From Burkholderia sp. H160 (GTDB lineage: Bacteria > Pseudomonadota > Gammaproteobacteria > Burkholderiales > Burkholderiaceae): 64,000 nucleotides of DNA. Shown one piece after another: positions 7,799 through 16,700 of the stretch (within the stretch, counting starts at the first letter, position 1; each line of letters starts with the position of its first letter). The translations under genes were made by a program, and so were the position numbers. The notes beneath the pieces are model-generated. The model made no database searches and was not told the DNA's origin. It was given only the letters and a program-made list of their open reading frames with translations. Location of the stretch: the NCBI GenBank assembly GCA_000173575.1, contig ABYL01000015.1:1-64000 (forward strand), given 5' to 3'.

Positions 7799-9406
7799 TT
7801 ACTGCTTCTTCACATGCAGATACGACACGAGATCGTTGATTGGACCGACTTCGAGGCCCGACACGTCCGGACGCGTCGCCACTTGCGACACCTGCTGGAA
7901 CATGATGACGAACGGCGACTTTGCGAGCATTTCCTTCTGCATCGTCTGATAGAGTTGCGCGCGGTTTGTCGTCGACGATTCGGCGAGCGCCGCATTGGTC
8001 TGTTTCGTCAGTTCGGGAATATCCCACGAATTACGCCATGCGAGCATTTTGTACGCAGACTTGTCGGAGTTGTCCGGATTCCATGCGTAGCCCTGCGCAT
8101 TGCTGTGCGGGTCGATGTAATCCGCTGACCATTCGCCGATATAGATATCGTGCTGACGCGCACGATACTTCGCAAGCGTCTGCTTGTTGTCGCCCGGAAT
8201 GATCTCGACCTTGATGCCGCCTTGCGCAAGATTCGCTTGTATGGCTTGGGCAATTTCGTTGTACGGGTAAGCGCTGCGCACATCCATCGTCACGTTGAAG
8301 CCATTGGGCAAGCCCGCTTTGGCGAGCAGCGCCTTGGCCTTGGCAACGTCCTGGTGATACGGATTGGTATTCAACGCGCCGAGGAAACCTTCGGGCAGGA
8401 ACGTTTGATGAACCTTGAACGTGCTCTTCGTCACGTTCTTCTGAATTCCGTCATAGTCGATCAGCCATTTCATGGCTTCCTGCACTTCCGGCTTCGCGAG
8501 ATTCGGGTTCTTCACGTTCAGGCCGAGGTAGAGCAACGTCGCTTGCGGCACCGACATCACCTGCACCTTGTTGGCCTTAGTCAATGCGGCGAGATCGTCC
8601 GGGCTCAGATTGCGTGCGACGTCCGCGTCGCTGTTTTCGAGCAGCAGGCGCTGGCTCGCGGCTTCCGGCACATGGCGCATCACGATGCGCTTCATCGCGA
8701 GCGGCAGTCGGTAGCCGTCGTATTTCTGCAGGATGATGCTGTCGTTCGCCGTCCATTTGACGAGCTTGTACGCGCCAGAGCCTGCTTCGTTCGTACGCAG
8801 CCATTCGTTGCCGAAATCGTTGCCCTTCTGATGCGACAACAGGAGCTGCTTATCGACTACTGACGCGGGCCACGCACCCAGCACGTTCAGCACGAACGTG
8901 GGCGAGTATTTCTGGTCGGTCGTAATGCTGACGGTCGAGTCGTCGATCTTCTTGACGTTTTGCAGCGCGTTGTCTTTGGTCAGGCCAATGCCTTGCAATA
9001 CGGCCGCCGCGCCTTTATCGAGCAGCACGCAGCGCTGGATCGACCACGCGACATCATCGGCTGTCAGAGGATTGCCCGAGTGGAACTTGAGACCGGGGCG
9101 AATCTTGAACGTGAACGTGAGTCCATCAGGGCTGACCGTCCACGATTGCGCGACATCGCCATTGAATTTCGCCGGGTCTTTCAGATCGACGCGCACCAGT
9201 CGGTCATAGGTATTCGCGACATATTCTTCTGGCACGAGCTCATAGACTTCGCCGGGATCGAGCGTCGAGAATTCGTCGAGGGTGGTGGCGATCACCAGCA
9301 TGTCTTTCGGCGTCGCCGCAAATCCAGTACTTGTTGTCGTCATCGTAAGCGTCAGTGCGGTCACGACCACGACTGCCGCCAGCGCATTGCGCAAAACCAG
9401 ATTCAT
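7799..9406 (-). CDS. ddpA: Peptide ABC transporter substrate-binding protein, DdpA type
   Basis: A 535-residue periplasmic binding protein of the SBP_bac_5 (DppA/OppA) family. The N-terminus is a signal peptide (MNLVLRNALAAVVVVTALTL... with cleavage near GFAA). ATG 9406 has GGAG five bases upstream. The family hallmarks are the LTADDVAWSIQRC stretch after the first lobe and NPYHQDVAKAKALLAKAG in the second. It lies directly after a D-Ala-D-Ala dipeptidase, so D,D-dipeptides released from cell-wall turnover are the likeliest ligands, though short L-peptides cannot be excluded. Confidence 0.85.
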   Translation of the reverse strand: MNLVLRNALAAVVVVTALTLTMTTTSTGFAATPKDMLVIATTLDEFSTLDPGEVYELVPEEYVANTYDRLVRVDLKDPAKFNGDVAQSWTVSPDGLTFTFKIRPGLKFHSGNPLTADDVAWSIQRCVLLDKGAAAVLQGIGLTKDNALQNVKKIDDSTVSITTDQKYSPTFVLNVLGAWPASVVDKQLLLSHQKGNDFGNEWLRTNEAGSGAYKLVKWTANDSIILQKYDGYRLPLAMKRIVMRHVPEAASQRLLLENSDADVARNLSPDDLAALTKANKVQVMSVPQATLLYLGLNVKNPNLAKPEVQEAMKWLIDYDGIQKNVTKSTFKVHQTFLPEGFLGALNTNPYHQDVAKAKALLAKAGLPNGFNVTMDVRSAYPYNEIAQAIQANLAQGGIKVEIIPGDNKQTLAKYRARQHDIYIGEWSADYIDPHSNAQGYAWNPDNSDKSAYKMLAWRNSWDIPELTKQTNAALAESSTTNRAQLYQTMQKEMLAKSPFVIMFQQVSQVATRPDVSGLEVGPINDLVSYLHVKKQ

Positions 9407-9475
9407 ACTCGCTCCGTATCGAGAGGGAAAAGCGGTGAGAAACCCAAAAACGGACAGCAAAGAACCAGAACGCGA

Positions 9476-10042
9476 TTACATCAATTTCAGGGGGCCGCTT
9501 TCGCTATTATCAATAACGGGCAGCGAGCGTGAACCCGGAATTTCGTAATGCCACCATTCGCTTGGAATATGCGTGAAGCCTGCCGCATGCATGATGCCGA
9601 GCAGCAGCAGGCGATTGCGCTGCACGTGCTGCGGCAATCCGTGATGGAAGTGCTCGGACTCCTTGATCATTGCATCGAAGCCCGTGCCCATGTCGAGCGC
9701 TTCACCGTTGCTGTCGATCAAGGTGAGATCGAGCGCCGTACCCCGGCTATGGTCCGAGCCTCGGCCAAGTTCTGCGATATACGTGGGATCGGGCAGAAAA
9801 TCCCACAGTACTTTTTGTGCTTGCGGCGGACGGTACGCATCGAAAATGTGCAGCTTCATGCCGACGCTTTCAGCAAGTTCGACGGCTTTGCGCAATCTGG
9901 CTTCAGCGGGCGCAAGCAGCAGGGCGTGCGCTTCCTTGTAGATCGCCTTGCCGGTGAAATTGCGATCGGTCGCATACACGAGGTCGAGTTCGACGCCGTG
10001 CGTTTCCGGTGTGATGTGAATGAGGTGCGGTGTATCGGTCAT
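9476..10042 (-). CDS. ddpX: D-alanyl-D-alanine dipeptidase (VanX/DdpX family)
   Basis: A 188-residue zinc dipeptidase that hydrolyses D-Ala-D-Ala. The zinc ligands of VanX (H116, D123, H184) and the general base E181 correspond to H98 and D105 (SDHSRGTALD) and to H165 and E162 (SEWWH). The conserved Arg is R71 in DAYRPP. ATG 10042 overlaps the stop of the upstream unknown gene as ATGA. The gene order X-A-B-C-D-F matches the Escherichia coli ddp operon, so this unit probably recovers D-alanine from cell-wall peptides. No signal peptide is visible, which suggests a cytoplasmic enzyme acting after import. Confidence 0.92.
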   Translation of the reverse strand: MTDTPHLIHITPETHGVELDLVYATDRNFTGKAIYKEAHALLLAPAEARLRKAVELAESVGMKLHIFDAYRPPQAQKVLWDFLPDPTYIAELGRGSDHSRGTALDLTLIDSNGEALDMGTGFDAMIKESEHFHHGLPQHVQRNRLLLLGIMHAAGFTHIPSEWWHYEIPGSRSLPVIDNSESGPLKLM

Positions 10043-10809
10043 GATTGACAAAGATCGAATTGATCGAGTTCGCGTTGCAACTCGCGGTTGTACGCGACAC
10101 GTTTGTCGATAGTGGAGCCGAGCCGCTCGACAATCGACGTAATCAGCAGGTTGAACAGGCGAGTGAGCGGCGCAAGCGGATCCCGGAACTCGGCGTCGAG
10201 ACCCTCACTCATCGGTGGTACCCGATGCGCATCGGGTGTGCGGATCCGCACGCCGAGACCCTCGAACAGCGCGTGCGTCTCCGCGAGAAACACCTCGAGC
10301 CACGTCACGCACAGAAACTCGAAGGCCACGCGCGCCTCGCGCAACGCTTCGGCCAGTCGCCCATTTTCTGTAGCTACGGTGGTGACGTCGAAGTCCGTCT
10401 CGGGGCGTGCGCCAGCAATCACGCGCTGCACCAGCGCGACCGCGCCGTAATCCGCAATGAAGTCGAGCACCGACACGAAACGCGCGTCTCCATATAGCGC
10501 GGCCCCATAGGTCCCGGCGAGCGCGATCACCACCGCGAGTTCCATGCCGGTCGGCCTGACCGGCCGCGCCGGCACGGCGTGACTGCGCGCGGTGAGCCAC
10601 GCGGCCGCCGCGGTGCGCTTCAGCATGATGGATCCGTCGACGTTCAGCACCGCGCGCGCGACTGCGGCGCTCGGCGCTCCTGCGGGCCACCGATTCAGTT
10701 CGCCATCAGAGTCATGATCGTGAGGGTGACGGTGGTCCGGCGCGCCGCGATGGTCGCGACCGCCGCGATCACCGTTTTCACCGTCATCGGCCTGGAAGTC
10801 CTGTGCCAC
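10039..10809 (-). CDS. Unrecognised protein heading the ddp operon, His/Asp-rich N-terminus
   Basis: A 256-residue protein of unknown function and the first gene of the operon. It starts at GTG 10809 with a strong GGGGAGGGG site, and its stop overlaps ddpX as ATGA, so coupling is tight. Residues about 17-34 are rich in His and Asp (DHRGAPDHRHPHDHD) and could bind metal. The rest looks mostly alpha-helical, with no membrane segment and no helix-turn-helix that I can identify. The E. coli ddp operon has no such gene. It might be a regulator or metal chaperone for the zinc dipeptidase, but nothing in the sequence proves this. Confidence 0.6.
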   Translation of the reverse strand: MAQDFQADDGENGDRGGRDHRGAPDHRHPHDHDSDGELNRWPAGAPSAAVARAVLNVDGSIMLKRTAAAAWLTARSHAVPARPVRPTGMELAVVIALAGTYGAALYGDARFVSVLDFIADYGAVALVQRVIAGARPETDFDVTTVATENGRLAEALREARVAFEFLCVTWLEVFLAETHALFEGLGVRIRTPDAHRVPPMSEGLDAEFRDPLAPLTRLFNLLITSIVERLGSTIDKRVAYNRELQRELDQFDLCQS

Positions 10810-10880
10810 GGGCCCCTCCCCTCTGTTCGAAAACGGAATCCGCCGATTTTAGCCCTGAAACGCCATCCCGATAATAGCCG

Positions 10881-10896
10881 CTATCAGGTTTGATAG
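10881..10896. promoter_or_regulatory. Palindromic candidate operator upstream of the ddp operon
   Basis: CTATCA-GGTT-TGATAG is a perfect inverted repeat 72-87 bases upstream of the first gene of the operon. A second, 13/16-matching copy in the opposite orientation lies at 10949-10964. The length fits a dimeric regulator. Which protein binds is not known. Confidence 0.5.
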
Positions 10897-10948
10897 GTCG
10901 ATAGCTCTGAAAATCATCGTCTAATTTACACGCAATTTTTTTCTTCTT

Positions 10949-10964
10949 CTATCAAACTCGAGAG
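10949..10964. promoter_or_regulatory. Second, imperfect copy of the ddp operator
   Basis: CTATCAAACTCGAGAG matches the reverse complement of the 10881-10896 site at 13 of 16 positions, including a perfect 9-base half-site. The two copies are 68 bases apart centre to centre, so cooperative binding is possible. Confidence 0.4.
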
Positions 10965-10990
10965 TGCCGATTCAAGGCGTGGTCTTTCGG

Positions 10991-11600
10991 CTATGTGCCC
11001 GGGCGGAACATCTCAAATTTGTCGGGACCCCGCCCTTCTGCGATGAATTTTGCGAAGGAATAGGTTTTGGCGCTATTCACGAGAAATTCGGGCAGGCATT
11101 GGCGTAGCGCGTTGGCGACTACCAAGTCCGATGGCGGGATGCCAGGCCGGGATGGTGCGCAGCCAGGACCCAAAGGAACTCCAGATATCTTGTCGAACAA
11201 GGTACGCCGATCGCGGTTCGACCATACCAGGCCTTCGTGAATGCGCACGGCCAGCGGGACGGCGAAGACGCTCTGGGCAGCCCGCACGAGTATGCTGACT
11301 GCCTGCATGGAGTGTCCCATGATGTACTCGGGCTTGGCGTTGGAGTCCGACGGTTGATGCAGCAGCTTGACGCCGGGCATCTTCCTGCCGGTCTTGGCCG
11401 CCTTGATGCCGTCCGAACTGAGCGAGCCTGATAACGTTGCGCACGAGGGCCGGAGCCTGGGCGTGGTGGGGCGTGACGGCACCGGTCATCCATATCGTCA
11501 CGACTTCGACGAAAGATGGCGAGCCGGACATGGACACGATGCGAGCCTTCACGATTCCCGTCGGGACGGGCATTTGCATGCGGCCGAACATCTGGCATGC
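10991..11600 (-). pseudogene. Decayed DDE-type transposase
   Basis: A central fragment reads DGIKAAKTGRKMPGVKLLHQ, then PEYIMGHSMQAVSIL and RIHEGLVWSNRDRRTL. This is the conserved core of a transposase family widespread in Burkholderia and Ralstonia. After that the reading frame breaks: homologous pieces (FGSWLRTIPAW, then VVANALRQCL) continue in different frames. No start, full C-terminus or terminal inverted repeats are visible. It is a dead remnant between two ABC transporter operons. Confidence 0.65.
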
Positions 11601-11759
11601 GACACGGGTTCGTGAGCGCGAGGCGACTTGCCTGATGCTGAGCGACCTTCGACGACCGTTGATCTCGTCATTCATCTGAAAGCCAGTGCGCCTGCTTGTG
11701 AAAGCGCGATTCGAACCATCGCAACCAGCAAGTCCATCCCGGCAAGCAGGCAAGACCTA

Positions 11760-12830
11760 TTAGTGCACGTTCTCATCCAGCACAAGCAGATTGTCGTGCG
11801 AAAAGCCAAGAGCAACGGGCTGCCCGCGCTCCGGCAGGATGCGGTTCGGATCGTTGAAAACATCGAGGGTAACGATTGCGCTGCTGACCCGCGCGCGAAT
11901 ACGCACCACGGAACCGAGGAAGCTGATCTCTTCAACAGTCGCCGCCAGCGAGTTGCGGTCGTTCGATGGCGGCTCGAGCAGAATTGCCTCGGGACGCAAC
12001 GCCAGCACACGCTCCTTGCCAGCATCGTCCGGTGGGAGCGGCCGCGATGTCACCAGTTCCTGACCGTCAACGGCAATGCGCCCCGTTGCAGGATCGATCA
12101 CACGCCCGGCCAGAATATTGAGCGTTCCCACGAACGTCGCGACAAAGCGTGTACGCGGAAAGTTGTATATATCGAGCGGCGCCCCCACTTGCTCGACACG
12201 CCCGTCGTTCATTACGACGATGCGGTCCGACATCGACAACGCTTCTTCCTGATCGTGCGTGACGAAAATCGACGTGATGCCGAGTTCACGTTGTAGTGCC
12301 CGTATATCTTCCCGCAGCGAGACGCGAATTTTTGCGTCGAGCGCGGAAAGCGGTTCGTCGAGCAACAGCACTTGAGGCTTACTCGCGAGCGCACGGGCCA
12401 AGGCCACACGCTGTTGCTGCCCACCGGACAATTGCCACGGATAGCGCCCGGCGAGATGCGGCAGCTTGATCAGTTCCAGCATCTCTGCAACGCGCCCGCT
12501 CACCTCTTTCTCCGAACGCTTTGCGACCTTCAACGCGAAGCCGATGTTCTGCGCCACCGTCATGTTCGGAAACAACGCATAAGACTGGAACACCATGCCG
12601 ACGGCGCGATCGCGCGTGCGCACACGCGTCACGTCACGACCATTCAGGCGGATCGCGCCTCGCGTGGGCGTTTCGAATCCGGCGATCATGCGCAGCACGG
12701 TCGTCTTACCGCAGCCCGACGGGCCGAGAAAGGTGATGAATTCGCCTTGTCCGATGTTCATGTCGAACTGATGCACCGCAACATTTGCCCCAAACGCCTT
12801 GTGAAGGTTGTCGATCTCGAGAAATGCCAT
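11760..12830 (-). CDS. ABC importer ATPase with TOBE domain (PotA/FbpC type)
   Basis: A 356-residue ATPase. Walker A is GPSGCGKTT (about residues 38-46), the signature is LSGGQQQRVALARAL and Walker B is VLLLDEPLSALDAK. A C-terminal TOBE domain runs from about residue 240 (VLALRPEAILL). This architecture belongs to the polyamine, Fe(III), sulfate and phosphonate importers. ATG 12830 follows the permease stop by 19 bases. It is the last gene of the SBP-permease-permease-ATPase operon that begins at 15715. The substrate cannot be fixed from the ATPase. Confidence 0.88.
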   Translation of the reverse strand: MAFLEIDNLHKAFGANVAVHQFDMNIGQGEFITFLGPSGCGKTTVLRMIAGFETPTRGAIRLNGRDVTRVRTRDRAVGMVFQSYALFPNMTVAQNIGFALKVAKRSEKEVSGRVAEMLELIKLPHLAGRYPWQLSGGQQQRVALARALASKPQVLLLDEPLSALDAKIRVSLREDIRALQRELGITSIFVTHDQEEALSMSDRIVVMNDGRVEQVGAPLDIYNFPRTRFVATFVGTLNILAGRVIDPATGRIAVDGQELVTSRPLPPDDAGKERVLALRPEAILLEPPSNDRNSLAATVEEISFLGSVVRIRARVSSAIVTLDVFNDPNRILPERGQPVALGFSHDNLLVLDENVH

Positions 12831-12849
12831 GGGTCGCGGCCTCACCGGC

Positions 12850-13641
12850 TCAAGTTTTATGGCCGGCCAGCGCGCGCGCCGAGCCGAACACCTGGATCAA
12901 TCCCATCGATGCCCACGTGACAATGAAGGCGATGATCGCCAGCGCCGAGGGCTCGTAAGCGCGGTTCGCGCCGATCAGTTGCAAATACGGTCCGAACGCC
13001 GGGCGATCCAGCAGGCTCGCGATCGTGAATTCGCCGATTACCACGGCGAACGTCAGAAACGCGCCGGACAGAATGCCCGAGCGCACGTTCGGGAAAATCA
13101 CGCGGAAAAGGATCGTCGTCCAGCCAGCGCCGAGACACTCGGCGGCCTCGGTCAGCGAGCGTACGTCAACGGCGCGCATCCCCGCATCGACGGCGCGGTA
13201 CATAAAAGGCAGCGATAGCGTGACGTAACCGAATACGAGTAGCAGATCGGTCGCGCGTTCGTGACTGGTGAACGGCAAAATCGAACTGCTGTTGTAGATG
13301 CGCAGGTAGCCGAAGACGATCACGATGGCCGGGATCACGAGCGGCAACAAGGTGATGAACTCCACGACCGGTCGAAGCTTCGGCAAACGCAGTTGCACCC
13401 AATACGCCGTAGGCACGACGAGCAGCACGCCGATCACGATGGTGAGCAATCCCATCAACACCGAATAGCCGAACGAAGCCTGAAAATGGGGATCTCCCAA
13501 GACAACGCGGTACGCATCGAAGCTGTACGCGTCGCGACGCATCCGCAGACTGAACTCGAAGGTCGCGGCGAGCGGAGTCAAAAAATACAGTGTGCCGATG
13601 ATCACCGCGATCCAGGCGCCCGCGCGCGATTGCGATTTCAT
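12850..13641 (-). CDS. ABC importer permease (PotC/PhnV type)
   Basis: A 263-residue inner-membrane permease with six predicted segments. The EAA loop region reads LTEAAECLGAGWTTILFRVIFPNVRSG, which is typical of the second permease of polyamine/phosphonate/Fe importers. Its ATG overlaps the TGA of the upstream permease by one base (TGATG), so the two are coupled. It functions as a heterodimer with that protein. Confidence 0.85.
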   Translation of the reverse strand: MKSQSRAGAWIAVIIGTLYFLTPLAATFEFSLRMRRDAYSFDAYRVVLGDPHFQASFGYSVLMGLLTIVIGVLLVVPTAYWVQLRLPKLRPVVEFITLLPLVIPAIVIVFGYLRIYNSSSILPFTSHERATDLLLVFGYVTLSLPFMYRAVDAGMRAVDVRSLTEAAECLGAGWTTILFRVIFPNVRSGILSGAFLTFAVVIGEFTIASLLDRPAFGPYLQLIGANRAYEPSALAIIAFIVTWASMGLIQVFGSARALAGHKT

Positions 13642-14576
13642 CAGCGTCCCCTTTCGGCTCGCGCGCGCAACCAGATGTAGCCGCCGTTCGACAGGCCCGT
13701 GACCACGATCATGCCGAGCGCGAGGGCGTAACCGAGATTCTGGTTATGCAGCACGTCGCCACGAATCTGCGCGAACAGCAGGATTGGAACGATGTTGAGG
13801 GAACTGCCAGTCAACGCGTAAGCCGTGGCGACCGCGCCGAACGCATTGGCGAACAGCAGCAGGGCCGCACCCAGAAAGCTCGGCCAGAGGACCGGCAACC
13901 CGACGTAGAGCCAGTATTGCGCCGCCGTGCCACCGAGGCAGTCGCACGCCTCGCGCCACTCGCGTTTCAGGCCGTCGAGCGCCGGCGTGATGATGAGCAC
14001 CATCAACGGAATCTGGAAGTACAGGTATGTAATGGTCAGCCCGAGGAAGCTGAGGATGCTGAACCCGGTGGAATAGAGATTGAAACCGAGATATTTCCGT
14101 GCGAGCACCGTCACGAGGCCCACGCGCCCCAAAGTACTGATGAACGCGAAGGCGAGCGGCACCCCCGCGAAGTTGGATGCGACGCCAGAAAAAGTCATGA
14201 GCGTCGGCCGGATCCACGCGGGCAACCGACCGTGCACCGCGGCCCACGCGAGCAGCGCGCCGAAGATGGCCCCGCCGGACGCGGATGCGACGCTCACCTT
14301 CACGCTGATCCAGTAGGCATCGAGTACAGCCGGTTGAAACAGCTCGCGAAGATTCGCAAGTGTGAAGTTCCCCTGCGCATCCTGAAACGCGCCGATCATC
14401 AGAAAAGCGGTGGGCAATAAAAGAAATAGCAGCGCGAACGCGAAAAACGGCACGACGCCCGCATAGGTCAGCCAACTTGCACCGCTGCTGCCGCGCACGG
14501 AACCGGATTTCGGCGCGGGCCCGGCGGGCGTCAGCAAGTCCGGGCCCGGGGCGCCTGGCTGCGGAGATGCGCTCAT
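13641..14576 (-). CDS. ABC importer permease (PotB/PhnU type)
   Basis: A 311-residue permease. The N-terminus is a Pro/Gly-rich cytoplasmic tail of about 35 residues before the first membrane segment (YAGVVPFFAFALLFLLLP). The EAA-like loop is DGLKREWREACDCLGGTAAQ. I placed the start at ATG 14576, 20 bases after the binding-protein stop; the longer open frame to 14795 overlaps that gene. The ribosome binding site is weak. Confidence 0.82.
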   Translation of the reverse strand: MSASPQPGAPGPDLLTPAGPAPKSGSVRGSSGASWLTYAGVVPFFAFALLFLLLPTAFLMIGAFQDAQGNFTLANLRELFQPAVLDAYWISVKVSVASASGGAIFGALLAWAAVHGRLPAWIRPTLMTFSGVASNFAGVPLAFAFISTLGRVGLVTVLARKYLGFNLYSTGFSILSFLGLTITYLYFQIPLMVLIITPALDGLKREWREACDCLGGTAAQYWLYVGLPVLWPSFLGAALLLFANAFGAVATAYALTGSSLNIVPILLFAQIRGDVLHNQNLGYALALGMIVVTGLSNGGYIWLRARAERGR

Positions 14577-14596
14577 CCCGGCGGTCTCGCGCGTGC

Positions 14597-15715
14597 CTAC
14601 TTCACGTTCGCGCCAACAACCTGATCCCAGTCTTTGGTCACGATGTCCTTCGTGGCGTTCTGCTGATCGAGCGTCGGAAAGACCGCGCTGCTGTAGGCCG
14701 ATGCAGGCGGCAGCTTCGCGAGCAGCGCCGGCGGCACCTTCTTCTGCGCGACGAGCTCGTTGTAGCGCATCGGATGACAATAACCCGCAAGCCAACCGAG
14801 CTGCCCTTCGTCAGAGTAGAGGAATTCCATCCACAGCTTCGCGGCATTCGGATGAGGCGCATAGGCACTGATCGCCTGCACATAGACGCCCGCCACCACC
14901 CCTGTCTTCGGCACAATGACTTGTACCTTCGGATTGCCTTTGAGCGTGTCCCGATCGGCAAGCGCGTTGTAATCCCAACGCACGATGATCGGCGTCGTGC
15001 CCTGCGCCAGCGACGCGGCCTTGGCGATCACGGGCACGAAGTTGCCGCTCTTGTTCAGATCGGCGAAGAACTTGAGGCCCGCTTGGTCAGCCTTCGTTGC
15101 ATCGCCTTTGCCTTGCGAAAGGCCCGCGGCATAAACGGCCTGAATGGCCTGATTCGCCGAGCGCGGGTCACCGGCGAGCGAGACCGCATTGCGGTACTCC
15201 GATTTGAGCAGATCGCCCCAATCGGCCGGCGCCTTGTCGATCATGTCCGCGTTGACTTCGAACGCAAGCACGCCGTAGTAGTCGCCGTACCAGTAGCCTT
15301 CTGCATCCTTGGAAGCTGCCGGGATCGAGTCCCACGTCGATACCTTGTAAGGCTGCAACAGGCCTTCTTTTTTCGCGGACGGTCCGAACGACAGGCCGAC
15401 ATCGATCACGTCGGGCGCTTGCGGTCCCTTGTTGCCTTTGTTCGCCTTGATCGCTTCGATCTCGTCCCCCGAGCCTGCATCAGGGTTCAGTTCGTTGACG
15501 TGAATACCGTACTTCTTCTGGAATCCGTCGATCAGCGAGCCGTACCCGCACCAGTCATGCGGCAGGGCGATCGTGGTCAACTGCCCTTCCTGTTTGGCGG
15601 CGGCCACGAGCGCGTCCGGTGGCGCAGCCGATGCAGGGTTAATGCCCCCCGCAGCGAGTCCAGCCGTTGCGGAGATCGAAAGGACACGGCCCGCCCAGAT
15701 ACGCTTCATCGTCAT
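14597..15715 (-). CDS. Extracellular solute-binding protein of an ABC importer
   Basis: A 372-residue periplasmic binding protein with a signal peptide ending near NPASA-APP. Family features are DALVAAAKQEGQL at the start of the mature chain and SGDEIEAIKANKGNKGPQAPD, as in the bacterial type-1/6 binding proteins for Fe(III), polyamines or 2-aminoethylphosphonate. It has no run of tyrosines diagnostic of a ferric-binding FbpA. It is the first gene of the four-gene importer operon. An inverted repeat 85-119 bases upstream may be the control site. Confidence 0.85.
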   Translation of the reverse strand: MTMKRIWAGRVLSISATAGLAAGGINPASAAPPDALVAAAKQEGQLTTIALPHDWCGYGSLIDGFQKKYGIHVNELNPDAGSGDEIEAIKANKGNKGPQAPDVIDVGLSFGPSAKKEGLLQPYKVSTWDSIPAASKDAEGYWYGDYYGVLAFEVNADMIDKAPADWGDLLKSEYRNAVSLAGDPRSANQAIQAVYAAGLSQGKGDATKADQAGLKFFADLNKSGNFVPVIAKAASLAQGTTPIIVRWDYNALADRDTLKGNPKVQVIVPKTGVVAGVYVQAISAYAPHPNAAKLWMEFLYSDEGQLGWLAGYCHPMRYNELVAQKKVPPALLAKLPPASAYSSAVFPTLDQQNATKDIVTKDWDQVVGANVK

Positions 15716-15799
15716 CGCTGTTTCCGAAAGGAAGGTAGTGCGTTGAAGGGATCCGCCGATTGCTGAAGCAGGCTAGATTTAAATCCAGAAATTTGCAAG

Positions 15800-15834
15800 C
15801 CGCCAAAAAAAGGTGCAACTTCACGTTTTGGCGG
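15800..15834. promoter_or_regulatory. Inverted repeat upstream of the second ABC importer
   Basis: CCGCCAAAA at 15800-15808 and TTTTGGCGG at 15826-15834 are perfect 9-base arms separated by 17 bases. They lie 85-119 bases upstream of the binding-protein start. This could be a two-half-site operator. No adjacent regulator gene was found. Confidence 0.45.
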
Positions 15835-16332
15835 ATCTAAGCCGCGCACCGTCGCGCCGACGAAACCCTGATTGCATGATCCCACAATCGACCATTTCAT
15901 CTATGGCAGAAAGACCGTCAAGCGAGTCTATGCGCACCATCGTCACGAGCTCGGTCGATGTCGCGCTCCGATTGCGCAGTGCATCAGAAACGCCTGAGAG
16001 CGCGCGGGTCATGCTCGGGCGGTCGGCACCACCGGGGTTTGGGCGACAGGACAGCGAATGTGATATTAGGCGCTCGCGGCTGAACGCGAGATCGAAACGG
16101 GCATCGTGAGCGCCGCGCGCGAGCGCCACAAGAAAGCGATTCAGCCGGACGCTGCCCTGCCAATGTTGACCTGACCGGCGTGACAGACTGCGCGTCGCGG
16201 GCGGGCTCCCGTATGGTTGATTTACGAGAACAATTGAATTGCCATGGTAGATGGCAATTTCGCCTCCAAACTCGTCCAGAATGGTGTCGACGCCCAAACA
16301 TGGCCGAACAGTCGATCATCATCAGAAAAGCA
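15835..16332. other. Intergenic, no reliable gene
   Basis: Overlapping ORFs occur on both strands (for example 15821-16297 minus), but none has a ribosome binding site or a recognisable domain. Regulator genes often lie divergent to FrnE-like genes, so this could be a fully decayed one, but I could not recognise a helix-turn-helix in any frame. Confidence 0.35.
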
Positions 16333-16700
16333 ATGAAACAGCCGATCAAAATCGATTTCGTCTCCGATGTAGTGTGCCCGTGGTGCGCTATCGGTCTCTC
16401 CTCGCTGCAAGTGCACTGTCACAACTTGGTGATGCCGTCGACGCCGAATTAGTCACGCATACCTTCGAATTGAATCCGCAGATGGGCGAAGACGGTGAAG
16501 ACCTTGTCGAACATATCGGAAAGAAATACGGGAGCACCCCGCAACAGGTAGCCCAAGCGCAGGCCATGCTCCGGCAGCGTGGCACGGATGGTGGTTTCAC
16601 CTTCGGCACTCGCAAGCGCATCTATAACACCTTCGATGCGCACCGATTGATACATTGGGCCGGTATGAAAGGCAAACAGGTACAGCTTAAAGAAGCCCGG
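16333..16700 (+). pseudogene. DsbA/FrnE-like thioredoxin-fold oxidoreductase, frameshifted and truncated
   Basis: The N-terminus MKQPIKIDFVSDVVCPWCAIGL carries the CPWC redox motif of the FrnE family (DsbA-like, polyketide and stress oxidoreductases). Close after it, around 16395-16410, the frame breaks by about one base. The homologous sequence continues in the next frame (LSQLGDAVDAEL, FELNPQMGEDGEDL, then FNTFDAHRLIHWAG-like text) up to the left end of the IS30 element. The C-terminal half is not found beyond the IS. Broken twice, so not functional. Confidence 0.75.

Noticed and set aside
10810-10990. RpoN (sigma-54) promoter for the ddp operon
   Set aside because: Looked for TGGCAC-N5-TTGC on the minus strand because the E. 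coli operon uses it, but found none.
15821-16297. Minus-strand 158-residue ORF upstream of the FrnE-like pseudogene
   Set aside because: No ribosome binding site, no recognised family and no helix-turn-helix despite the expected place for a regulator.
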